Origin: Streptomyces sp. AV19
Lineage (GTDB): Bacteria > Actinomycetota > Actinomycetes > Streptomycetales > Streptomycetaceae
NCBI RefSeq assembly: GCF_015999245.1
Contig: NZ_JAEAMR010000010.1
Location: 24,889 to 68,082 of the forward strand
DNA: 43,194 nucleotides
Reading direction: 5' to 3'
Shown here: piece after piece, positions 26,566-32,681 of the stretch
Layout: each line of letters begins with the position of its first letter
Position numbering within the stretch: the stretch's first letter is position 1
The notes under the pieces: model-generated
Database searches by the model: none
What the model was told of the DNA's origin: nothing
What the model saw: the letters and a program-made list of their open reading frames with translations, nothing else
Translations under genes and position numbers: made by a program

Positions 26566-26745
26566 TTGGCTACGCCTATGGGTGATCACATAGGGTGAAA
26601 AGAAAAACGGGAGGTTCGGCGTGTTCGTTGAACACGCACCACTTGTCGACTTAGTGTCCTGTTCCGAGAACCCAGGGAACAGTGGCACGGGTAACCCTAA
26701 ACTTCAACGTTAGGGTTCGGGTTGGCATTGCGAACCGTCCTCCAG
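26566..26745 (+). promoter_or_regulatory. ftsZ promoter region
   Basis: Promoter A: TTGGCT (26566), 17 nt, CATAGG (26589), containing the inverted repeat CCTATG-N8-CATAGG. Promoter B: TTGAAC (26628), 18 nt, TAGTGT (26652), predicting a start near 26664, about 114 nt before ftsZ. Its -35 lies in the palindrome GTGTTC-GTT-GAACAC (26619-26633 region), and its -10 overlaps GTGTC (26654-26658), the complement of the WhiA motif GACAC. Further inverted repeats are CTGTTCC/GGAACAG (about 26660-26682) and AACCCTAA-N9-TTAGGGTT (26693-26717). S. coelicolor ftsZ is known to have three promoters, one sporulation-induced. The assignments here are by inspection. Confidence 0.6.
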
Positions 26746-26777
26746 GCATACGTAACTCGAGGCGAGAGGCCTTCGAC

Positions 26778-28013
26778 GTGGCAGCACCGCAGAACTACCT
26801 CGCAGTCATCAAGGTCGTCGGCATCGGCGGCGGTGGCGTCAACGCCATCAACCGGATGATCGAGGTCGGTCTCAAGGGCGTCGAGTTCATCGCGATCAAT
26901 ACCGATGCACAGGCCCTGCTGATGAGCGACGCCGACGTCAAGCTCGACGTCGGCCGGGAGCTCACCCGGGGCCTCGGCGCCGGCGCGAACCCGGACGTCG
27001 GCCGCAAGGCCGCCGAGGACCACCGCGAGGAGATCGAGGAGGTCCTCAAGGGGGCCGACATGGTCTTCGTCACCGCGGGCGAGGGCGGCGGCACCGGCAC
27101 CGGCGGCGCTCCCGTCGTGGCCAACATCGCGCGCTCGCTGGGCGCCCTGACGATCGGTGTGGTCACCCGCCCGTTCACCTTCGAGGGCCGCCGCCGCGCG
27201 AACCAGGCGGAGGACGGCATCGCCAGCCTGCGCGACGAGGTCGACACCCTCATCGTCATCCCCAACGACCGGCTGTTGTCCATCTCGGACCGCCAGGTGA
27301 GCGTGCTCGACGCGTTCAAGTCCGCGGACCAGGTGCTGCTGTCGGGTGTTCAGGGCATCACCGACCTCATCACCACCCCGGGCCTGATCAACCTCGACTT
27401 CGCCGACGTCAAGTCCGTGATGTCCGAGGCGGGTTCCGCGCTCATGGGCATCGGTTCGGCGCGCGGCGACGACCGTGCCGTGGCCGCCGCCGAGATGGCG
27501 ATCTCCTCGCCGCTGCTGGAGGCGTCCATCGACGGCGCCCGTGGCGTGCTGCTCTCCATCTCCGGCGGCTCGGACCTCGGTCTGTTCGAGATCAACGAGG
27601 CCGCCCAGCTGGTGAGCGAGGCCGCCCACCCCGAGGCCAACATCATCTTCGGTGCCGTCATCGACGACGCCCTGGGTGACGAGGTCCGGGTCACCGTCAT
27701 CGCGGCCGGCTTCGACGGCGGCCAGCCGCCGGCCAAGAACCGCGACAAGGTGCTCGGTTCGTCCTACGGCCGTGAGGAGAACAGCGCCCCGGCGCCGTCC
27801 GCCGCCGGCCGGCAGGCCCCGCCGGCCGAGCCGGCCCGTCCGGCCTTCGGCGGTCTCGGCGGCGTGACCCCGCGCACCGAGGAGCCGGCCCCGGAACCGG
27901 TTCCGGTCGCCGAGGTCCCGCCGCCCCCGGCCGCCTCCCCGCAGGTTCCGCCGGCCCGTCCGTACCAGGACTCGACCGCCGAGGAACTGGACGTTCCCGA
28001 CTTCTTGAAGTGA
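26778..28013 (+). CDS. ftsZ: Cell division GTPase FtsZ
   Basis: A 411-residue tubulin homologue that forms the Z ring and, in aerial hyphae, ladders of rings. IKVVGIGGGGVNAINRM begins the GTPase domain. The tubulin signature GGGTGTG is at 103-109. T7-loop elements include NLDFADVKSVM with GGSDLGLFEINEAA. After about residue 320 comes a Pro/Ala/Glu linker and the conserved C-terminal peptide DVPDFLK, which binds SepF and other partners. I chose GTG 26778 (VAAPQNYLAVIK) over the in-frame ATG 26682, which would translate the promoter region. The stop overlaps the first possible pgeF start (GTGA). Confidence 0.98.
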   Translation: MAAPQNYLAVIKVVGIGGGGVNAINRMIEVGLKGVEFIAINTDAQALLMSDADVKLDVGRELTRGLGAGANPDVGRKAAEDHREEIEEVLKGADMVFVTAGEGGGTGTGGAPVVANIARSLGALTIGVVTRPFTFEGRRRANQAEDGIASLRDEVDTLIVIPNDRLLSISDRQVSVLDAFKSADQVLLSGVQGITDLITTPGLINLDFADVKSVMSEAGSALMGIGSARGDDRAVAAAEMAISSPLLEASIDGARGVLLSISGGSDLGLFEINEAAQLVSEAAHPEANIIFGAVIDDALGDEVRVTVIAAGFDGGQPPAKNRDKVLGSSYGREENSAPAPSAAGRQAPPAEPARPAFGGLGGVTPRTEEPAPEPVPVAEVPPPPAASPQVPPARPYQDSTAEELDVPDFLK

Positions 28014-28837
28014 CGCGGTCTGAAGTGACCCCGGTGATAGGAAATTCCGCCCCGCACACCCGGGGCAGGCCCGATGTGGCCCATGTGAGCGGCGCGCACT
28101 TCGCCTCCACCGACCGGTGGGGCGGGGTGAGCGCCGCTCCGTATGCGGAGCTCAACCTGGGCGGCGCGGTCGGCGACGACCCCGCCGCGGTCCGGACCAA
28201 CCGGGAGCGGGCGGCGCGCTGGCTCGGCCTCGACCCGGCCGCGGTCGTCTGGATGAACCAGGTGCACGGCAAGGACGTGGCCGTGGTGGACGGGCCGTGG
28301 GCCCCGGGCGGGACGATCCCCTCCGTCGACGCGGTGGTGACGGCCCGCCGGGGCCTGGCACTCGCGGTGCTCACCGCCGACTGCACCCCGGTCCTGCTCG
28401 CCGACCCGGTCGCCGGGGTCGCGGGCGCGGCGCACGCCGGGCGGCCCGGTCTGGTCGCCGGAGTGGTGCCGGCGGTCGTCGGGGCGATGACCCGGCTCGG
28501 CGCCGACCCGGCCCGGATCGTCGCCCACCTCGGTCCCTCGGTCTGCGGCGGTTGCTACGAGGTGCCGGAGGCGATGCGGGCCGAGGTCGCCGAGGCGGTC
28601 CCGGAGTCATGGGCCACCACCCGTGGCGGCACCCCCGCGGTGGACGTGGCCGCCGGCGTCCGGGCCCAGCTCGGCCGAACGGGCGTCAGCGCCGTCACGC
28701 AATCGGACATTTGCACGCTGGAATCGGCGGACCACTTCTCGTACCGGCGCGAACGGGTCACGGGACGGCTCGCCAGTTACGTATGGCTCGAAGGCGGTCA
28801 CGCCGCGGACGCCGGGGAAGGGGAGTCCGGGCGATGA
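28010..28837 (+). CDS. pgeF: Peptidoglycan editing factor PgeF / YlmD (laccase-domain protein)
   Basis: A 275-residue protein of the YfiH/PgeF family, which removes wrongly built peptidoglycan precursors in E. coli and also shows purine nucleoside or phenol oxidase activities. Metal-site signatures are NQVHGKDVAVVD, VLTADCTPVLLAD, AAHAGRPG (the usual HAGWRG loop is altered), GPSVCGGCYEV and the final CTLESADHFSYRRERVTGR. Start GTG 28010 overlaps the ftsZ stop; GTG 28025 is also plausible because similarity begins only near residue 25. The gene is the conserved neighbour of ftsZ in actinobacteria and overlaps ylmE (ATGA). Confidence 0.88.
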   Translation: MTRSEVTPVIGNSAPHTRGRPDVAHVSGAHFASTDRWGGVSAAPYAELNLGGAVGDDPAAVRTNRERAARWLGLDPAAVVWMNQVHGKDVAVVDGPWAPGGTIPSVDAVVTARRGLALAVLTADCTPVLLADPVAGVAGAAHAGRPGLVAGVVPAVVGAMTRLGADPARIVAHLGPSVCGGCYEVPEAMRAEVAEAVPESWATTRGGTPAVDVAAGVRAQLGRTGVSAVTQSDICTLESADHFSYRRERVTGRLASYVWLEGGHAADAGEGESGR

Positions 28838-29553
28838 CGGACCGCAGAACCCAATTGGCCCAGAATCTCGCCCGGGTGGAGGAACGTATCGCCGCCGCGT
28901 GCGCGGCCGTGGGCCGAAAGCGTGAAGAGGTGACCCTCATCGTGGTCACCAAGACGCACCCCGCGAGCGACGTCCGCCTCCTGGCCGAGCTGGGGGTCCG
29001 TCACGTCGCGGAGAACCGCGACCAGGACGCTGCGCCGAAAGCCGCGGAATGCTCGGACCTGCCCCTTACCTGGCATTTCGTCGGTCAATTGCAGACCAAC
29101 AAAGTAAAGTCCGTAGTCAATTATGCCGATGTCGTGCACTCCATTGACCGGGTCAGATTGGTCACGGCGCTTTCCGCGGCGGCGGTCCGTCAGGGCAGGG
29201 AACTGGACTGTCTGATCCAGGTCGCGCTGGACGTGGAGACCGGGGATGCCGGTGGCCGGGGAGGGGTCGCGCCCGACGGGGTCGTGGCCCTGGCGGACGC
29301 GCTCGCCGAGGCCCAGGGGCTGCGCCCGGCCGGGCTGATGACGGTGGCTCCGCTGGCCGGACCGTATGCGGGGCGGCCCCGGGCGGCGTTCGAGCGGCTG
29401 CGGGAAATCGCAACGGACCTGCGCGCGGCCCATCCTGCTGCGAACATGGTGTCCGCAGGAATGAGCGCTGATCTGGAGGACGCCGTGGCGGCGGGTGCGA
29501 CACATGTACGCGTCGGCACAGCGGTACTCGGAAGCCGACCACGGCTCGGGTAA
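28834..29553 (+). CDS. ylmE: YggS-family PLP homeostasis protein (YlmE)
   Basis: A 239-residue single-domain TIM-barrel PLP-binding protein. The PLP lysine is in LIVVTKTHPASDV (about residue 40), with HFVGQLQTNKVKSVV, VHSIDRV, GLMTVAPL and the C-terminal phosphate-binding MSADLEDAVAAGATHVRVGTAVLG. The family maintains free PLP and amino acid pools rather than catalysing a known reaction. One oddity: bases 29041-29165 are markedly AT-richer than the surroundings (80 nt from 29081 are about 48% GC, with AAA, GTA, AAT, TAT codons). The other half uses ordinary streptomycete codons. Confidence 0.9.
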   Translation: MTDRRTQLAQNLARVEERIAAACAAVGRKREEVTLIVVTKTHPASDVRLLAELGVRHVAENRDQDAAPKAAECSDLPLTWHFVGQLQTNKVKSVVNYADVVHSIDRVRLVTALSAAAVRQGRELDCLIQVALDVETGDAGGRGGVAPDGVVALADALAEAQGLRPAGLMTVAPLAGPYAGRPRAAFERLREIATDLRAAHPAANMVSAGMSADLEDAVAAGATHVRVGTAVLGSRPRLG

Positions 29554-29672
29554 CGTCGCCAAGAGTCGGACCACAGCACAAAATATGGTCATTCCCGTCA
29601 AAAGCCGGGCAGACCAAGTGGATCCAGCGCCGTTAGAGGAGCCGATCCACCACAGAGCGGAGGACGCAGAGA

Positions 29673-30275
29673 ATGGCCGGCGCGATGCGCAAGATGGCGG
29701 TCTACCTCGGCCTCGTGGAGGACGATGGGTACGACGGCCGGGGATTCGACCCCGATGACGAGTTCGAGCCCGAGCCGGAGCCCGACCGGCGCCGGCAGCA
29801 GCACCAGGCCCAACAGACGCAACCGGACGAACCGGTTCGAGTCGCCCAGCCGCCGGCGCAGCGCGAACCCGCTCCGCTGACAGCAGAAACCGGACGACCC
29901 GCCCGAATCGCCCCCGTGTCGTCCATCACACCCGAACGCCACTCCCTGGAGAAGAACGCACCGGTGATCATGCCCAAAGTTGTGTCCGAGCGGGAGCCCT
30001 ACCGCATCACGACATTGCACCCCCGGACCTACAACGAGGCCCGTACCATCGGGGAACACTTCCGCGAGGGCACCCCGGTGATCATGAATCTGACCGAGAT
30101 GGACGACACCGACGCGAAGCGACTTGTCGACTTCGCCGCCGGTCTGGTCTTCGGTCTGCACGGCAGCATCGAACGGGTGACGCAGAAGGTGTTCCTGCTG
30201 TCTCCTGCTAACGTCGATGTCACGGCGGAGGACAAGGCCCGTATCGCAGAGGGCGGGTTCTTCAACCAGAGCTAG
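29673..30275 (+). CDS. sepF: Z-ring membrane anchor SepF
   Basis: A 200-residue protein. The N-terminal amphipathic segment MAGAMRKMAVYLGLVEDD is the likely membrane-targeting helix. An acidic, then Gln/Pro-rich linker (about 20-95) leads to the SepF core (about 105-190; ITTLHPRTYNEARTIGEHFREGTPVIMNLTEMDDTDAKRLVDFAAGL). SepF binds the FtsZ C-terminal peptide and tethers rings to the membrane, replacing the missing FtsA. ATG 29673 has GCGGAGGA upstream; ATG 29685 is an alternative start. The 119-nt gap before it carries an inverted repeat, GTGGATC (29618) and GATCCAC (29644). Confidence 0.95.
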   Translation: MAGAMRKMAVYLGLVEDDGYDGRGFDPDDEFEPEPEPDRRRQQHQAQQTQPDEPVRVAQPPAQREPAPLTAETGRPARIAPVSSITPERHSLEKNAPVIMPKVVSEREPYRITTLHPRTYNEARTIGEHFREGTPVIMNLTEMDDTDAKRLVDFAAGLVFGLHGSIERVTQKVFLLSPANVDVTAEDKARIAEGGFFNQS

Positions 30276-30350
30276 AGACGCACAATCAGGCAATGCCGGT
30301 GAGTGACGGTCAAATGGGCCGGGCACGGTAAGGGGAGAGGGAAGCGCGGG

Positions 30351-30635
30351 ATGGACATCGCACGGCAGGTGATCTACATCGCGCTGTACGTCTTCCTGAT
30401 CGTGCTCATCTTCCGGTTGGTGATGGATTACGTCTTCCAGTTCGCCCGCTCGTGGCAACCCGGTAAGGCGATGGTGGTCGTGCTTGAGGCGACCTACACT
30501 GTCACCGATCCGCCACTCAAGCTTCTGCGGCGGTTCATCCCGCCGCTGCGTCTCGGGGGCGTGGCGCTCGACCTGTCCTTCTTCGTACTGATGATCATCG
30601 TCTACATCCTGATCACCGTCGTGGAGCGGCTGTGA
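30351..30635 (+). CDS. sepG: YggT-family membrane protein SepG (YlmG)
   Basis: A 94-residue membrane protein with two hydrophobic helices, about 5-27 (VIYIALYVFLIVLIFRLVMDYV) and 70-90 (LSFFVLMIIVYILITVV), and the YggT-type loop TDPPLKLLRRFIPPLRLGGVALD between them. In S. coelicolor the gene at this position is sepG, reported to help localise SsgB at future sporulation septa and to affect nucleoid compaction. ATG 30351 is chosen (GGGGAGAGGG upstream); the in-frame GTG 30303 would add 16 unlike residues. A 12-bp tandem duplication lies across its stop codon. Confidence 0.93.
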   Translation: MDIARQVIYIALYVFLIVLIFRLVMDYVFQFARSWQPGKAMVVVLEATYTVTDPPLKLLRRFIPPLRLGGVALDLSFFVLMIIVYILITVVERL

Positions 30636-30649
30636 ACGCGGCTGTGAAC
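30626..30649. repeat. 12-bp perfect tandem duplication at the sepG stop
   Basis: GCGGCTGTGAAC occurs twice without a gap (30626-30637, 30638-30649). The first copy contains the sepG TGA. The second runs into a -10-like TACGGT (30652-30657) that could drive divIVA. Confidence 0.8.
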
Positions 30650-30696
30650 GATACGGTCTTGCCGATTGCCGACGACTACGTTGAGGTGAAGAAGAG

Positions 30697-31908
30697 ATGC
30701 CGCTGAGCCCCGAGGACGTGCGGAACAAGCAGTTCACGACCGTCCGTCTCCGAGAAGGCTATGACGAGGACGAAGTCGATGCCTTTCTGGACGAGGTCGA
30801 GGCCGAACTGACCCGCCTGCTCCGGGAGAACGAGGACCTGCGCGCCAAGCTGGCGGCGGCGACCCGTGCCGCGGCGCAGAACCAGCAGCAGGGGATGCGC
30901 AAGCCGGAGCCGCAGGACCAGCGGACCGGTCCCGGGGCTCCCGTGCCCGCTGCCATATCCGGCCCGCAGCCGGTGCCGCCGAACCAGCAGCAGATGGGCG
31001 GCCCGCCGCAGTTGCCGGGTGGTGCCCCGCAGCTGCCGGCCGGGCCGGGCGGACACGGCCACGGTCCCCAGGGCCCGCACGGCGCGGGTCCCATGGGTCA
31101 GAACCCCATGGGCCAGAACGGCCCGATGGGCGGCCCGATGGGTCAGAACCCCATGGGCCAGGGCGGCCCCATGGGCGGTCCGATGGGTCAGGGTGGCCCC
31201 GGCCCCATGGGTCAGGGTGGTCCCGGTCCGATGGGTCAGGGCGGTCCGATGGGTGGCCCCGGTCCCCAGCTGCCCCAGCCGGGTCAGGGTCCGGGCGGCG
31301 ACAGTGCGGCCCGTGTGCTCTCGCTCGCGCAGCAGACGGCCGATCAGGCGATCGCGGAGGCCCGCTCCGAGGCCAACAAGATCGTCGGCGAGGCCCGCAG
31401 CCGGGCCGAGGGCCTGGAGCGGGATGCCCGCGCCAAGGCCGACGCGCTGGAGCGGGACGCGCAGGAGAAGCACCGTGTCGCGATGGGCTCGCTGGAGTCC
31501 GCGCGCGCCACGCTGGAGCGCAAGGTCGAGGACCTGCGCGGCTTCGAGCGCGAGTACCGCACGCGGCTGAAGTCCTACCTGGAGAGCCAGCTGCGTCAGC
31601 TGGAGAACCAGGCGGACGACTCGCTGGCCCCGCCGCGCGCCTCCGGCGCCCCGTCGCTGCCGCCGGCCCCCTCGATGAGCGGGTCCATGGCGTCGGCCGG
31701 TGCGGGCATGGGTGGTCACAGCATGGGTGGCAACTCGTCCATGGGCAGTGGCGGTCCGGGGCAGTCGGGCAACGCGTCGTACGGCGGGCAGCAGCAGATG
31801 TCGCCCGCGATGACGCAGCCGATGGCGCCGGTGCGGCCGCAGGGGCCGCAGCCGATGCAGGCTCCTTCGCCGATGCGGGGTTTTCTGATCGACGAGGACG
31901 ACAACTGA
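30697..31908 (+). CDS. divIVA: Polar growth determinant DivIVA
   Basis: A 403-residue coiled-coil scaffold that marks hyphal tips and recruits the cell wall machinery. The N-terminal lipid-binding domain is residues 1-55 (MPLSPEDVRNKQFTTVRLREGYDEDEVDAFLDEVEAEL). A first coiled coil is followed by a Gln/Pro/Gly linker with GPMGQ-type repeats (131-189). A long second coiled coil with AEARSEANKIVGEARSRAEGLERDARAKADALERDA runs to about 305. A Met/Gly/Ser/Gln-rich tail ends in GFLIDEDDN. DivIVA is essential in Streptomyces and a substrate of the kinase AfsK. It is the last gene of the cluster and is followed by a strong terminator. Confidence 0.96.
   Translation: MPLSPEDVRNKQFTTVRLREGYDEDEVDAFLDEVEAELTRLLRENEDLRAKLAAATRAAAQNQQQGMRKPEPQDQRTGPGAPVPAAISGPQPVPPNQQQMGGPPQLPGGAPQLPAGPGGHGHGPQGPHGAGPMGQNPMGQNGPMGGPMGQNPMGQGGPMGGPMGQGGPGPMGQGGPGPMGQGGPMGGPGPQLPQPGQGPGGDSAARVLSLAQQTADQAIAEARSEANKIVGEARSRAEGLERDARAKADALERDAQEKHRVAMGSLESARATLERKVEDLRGFEREYRTRLKSYLESQLRQLENQADDSLAPPRASGAPSLPPAPSMSGSMASAGAGMGGHSMGGNSSMGSGGPGQSGNASYGGQQQMSPAMTQPMAPVRPQGPQPMQAPSPMRGFLIDEDDN
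31090..31263 (+). repeat. In-frame GGNCCNATGGGNCAG repeat inside divIVA
   Basis: About ten degenerate 12-21 bp units encode Gly-Pro-Met-Gly-Gln, with Asn-Pro and Gly-Gly variants, in the linker between the two DivIVA coiled coils. Repeat number is likely to vary between strains (inference). Confidence 0.8.
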
Positions 31909-31949
31909 CGGGGCGCGCCCTCTAGGGCGTTGGTCGTCGGGCGATCAAT

Positions 31950-31990
31950 ACGGGCCGGGTCCCTGGGGTTTTCCCAGGGGCCCGGCCCGT
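31950..31990 (+). terminator. Strong terminator after divIVA
   Basis: An 18-bp stem (31950-31967 with 31973-31990, one G-U pair) closes a 5-nt GTTTT loop, starting 42 nt after the divIVA stop. TTGGTGTGGG follows. It probably ends transcription of the whole division cluster. Confidence 0.85.
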
Positions 31991-32057
31991 TTGGTGTGGG
32001 TGTGGGTGTGGTGGATGTGCGGGTGCGGGGGTGGTTGCTGTGGGAGGGATGCCCCTG

Positions 32058-32093
32058 GCCCGCCCTTTCACCGTTTCTTCCGGGCTCCGCCCG
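32058..32093 (-). repeat. Dispersed bistable hairpin element, copy 3
   Basis: On the minus strand: CGGGC-GGA-GCCCG, then GAAG and the core AAACGGTGAAAGGGCGGG, then C. The GCCCG arm can pair with the upstream CGGGC or with the downstream CGGGC (32058-32062). The arms differ from copies 1, 2 and 4 but pairing is kept. A GCGCGGC-TTC-GCCGCGC hairpin (32104-32120) is adjacent. Confidence 0.8.
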
Positions 32094-32136
32094 GGAGGGG
32101 CGGGCGCGGCTTCGCCGCGCGGTGGCGGGGGGCTCC

Positions 32137-32580
32137 GCCCCCTGCGCCCCTGCACCCCTTGTGCCCCTGCGTCTTTGGTGGGCTGTGCCCCTGCGCCTCC
32201 GGCGGCTCTGTGCCTCCGGCGGGGCTGCGCCCCTGTGTCTTTGATGGGGCTGCGGCCCTGGGCCCCTGCGGCTTTGGTGGGGTTGCGCCCCTGGTGGGGC
32301 TGCGGTCCTGTGCCTCTGCGGCCTTGGTGGGGTTTGCGCCCCTGTACCCCTGCGGCCTTGGTGGGCTGCACGTCGTGACAACGAGTGGGACGGCCCGGCG
32401 CCTGTACCCCTGCGGCCTTGGTGGGCTGCGCCCTTGTGGCCTTCGGTGGGATTGCGTTTCTGTACCCCTGCGGCTTGGCCGGGTGTACCCCTGTATTTCT
32501 GCGCTCGGTGGGGTTGTGCCTCTGGCGGGGGCGCCCATGTGTCTCGTGGCGCGGATGCGTTTGGTGGTTTTGCTGCATTG
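32137..32580. repeat. A-depleted degenerate repeat spacer
   Basis: About 440 bp without a gene, built of irregular units such as TGCGCCCCTG, GCGGCCTTGGTGGGG and CTGTACCCCTGCGG. The + strand of 32161-32340 contains one A and 46 T. A 29-bp segment at 32341-32369 recurs exactly at 32401-32429. Because stop codons need both T and A on the coding strand, this composition keeps all six frames open, so the open frames here mean nothing. Together with the neighbouring hairpins it fills the convergent divIVA-ileS gap. Confidence 0.8.
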
Positions 32581-32624
32581 CCTTGGGCCTGCAATGCGGC
32601 TTCACCGTGTTCGTCCTCAAACGC

Positions 32625-32662
32625 CGGACGGGCTGAATTGGCACGCCAATTCAGCCCGTCCG
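32625..32662. terminator. Hairpin terminator after ileS
   Basis: A perfect 17-bp stem (32625-32641 with 32646-32662, containing GGACGGGCTGAATTGG) closes a CACG loop, 20 nt beyond the ileS stop on the minus strand. The flank CCTCAAACGCCGGACGGGCTG is a sequence I recall as common at streptomycete gene ends. It is likely bidirectional. Confidence 0.85.
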
Positions 32663-32681
32663 AGGGTGCCGCGCGGGAGCG

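Noticed and set aside
26682..26777. FtsZ starting at ATG 26682 with 32 extra residues
   Set aside because: The extra segment covers the TTAGGGTT inverted repeat and promoter sequences and does not resemble FtsZ. The conserved start VAAPQNYLAVIK is at GTG 26778.
31919..31932. A second end of the MITE-like element (CTAGGGCGTTGG just after divIVA)
   Set aside because: Only about nine bases match the terminal repeat, and no inverted partner is found nearby. It is likely chance.
31716..32644. Minus-strand open frames with repeats such as PTKAAGVQG and HQGRRGTGA
   Set aside because: They arise because the strand is almost free of A (and its complement of T), which removes stop codons from all six frames. 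They also run through the terminators of divIVA and ileS.
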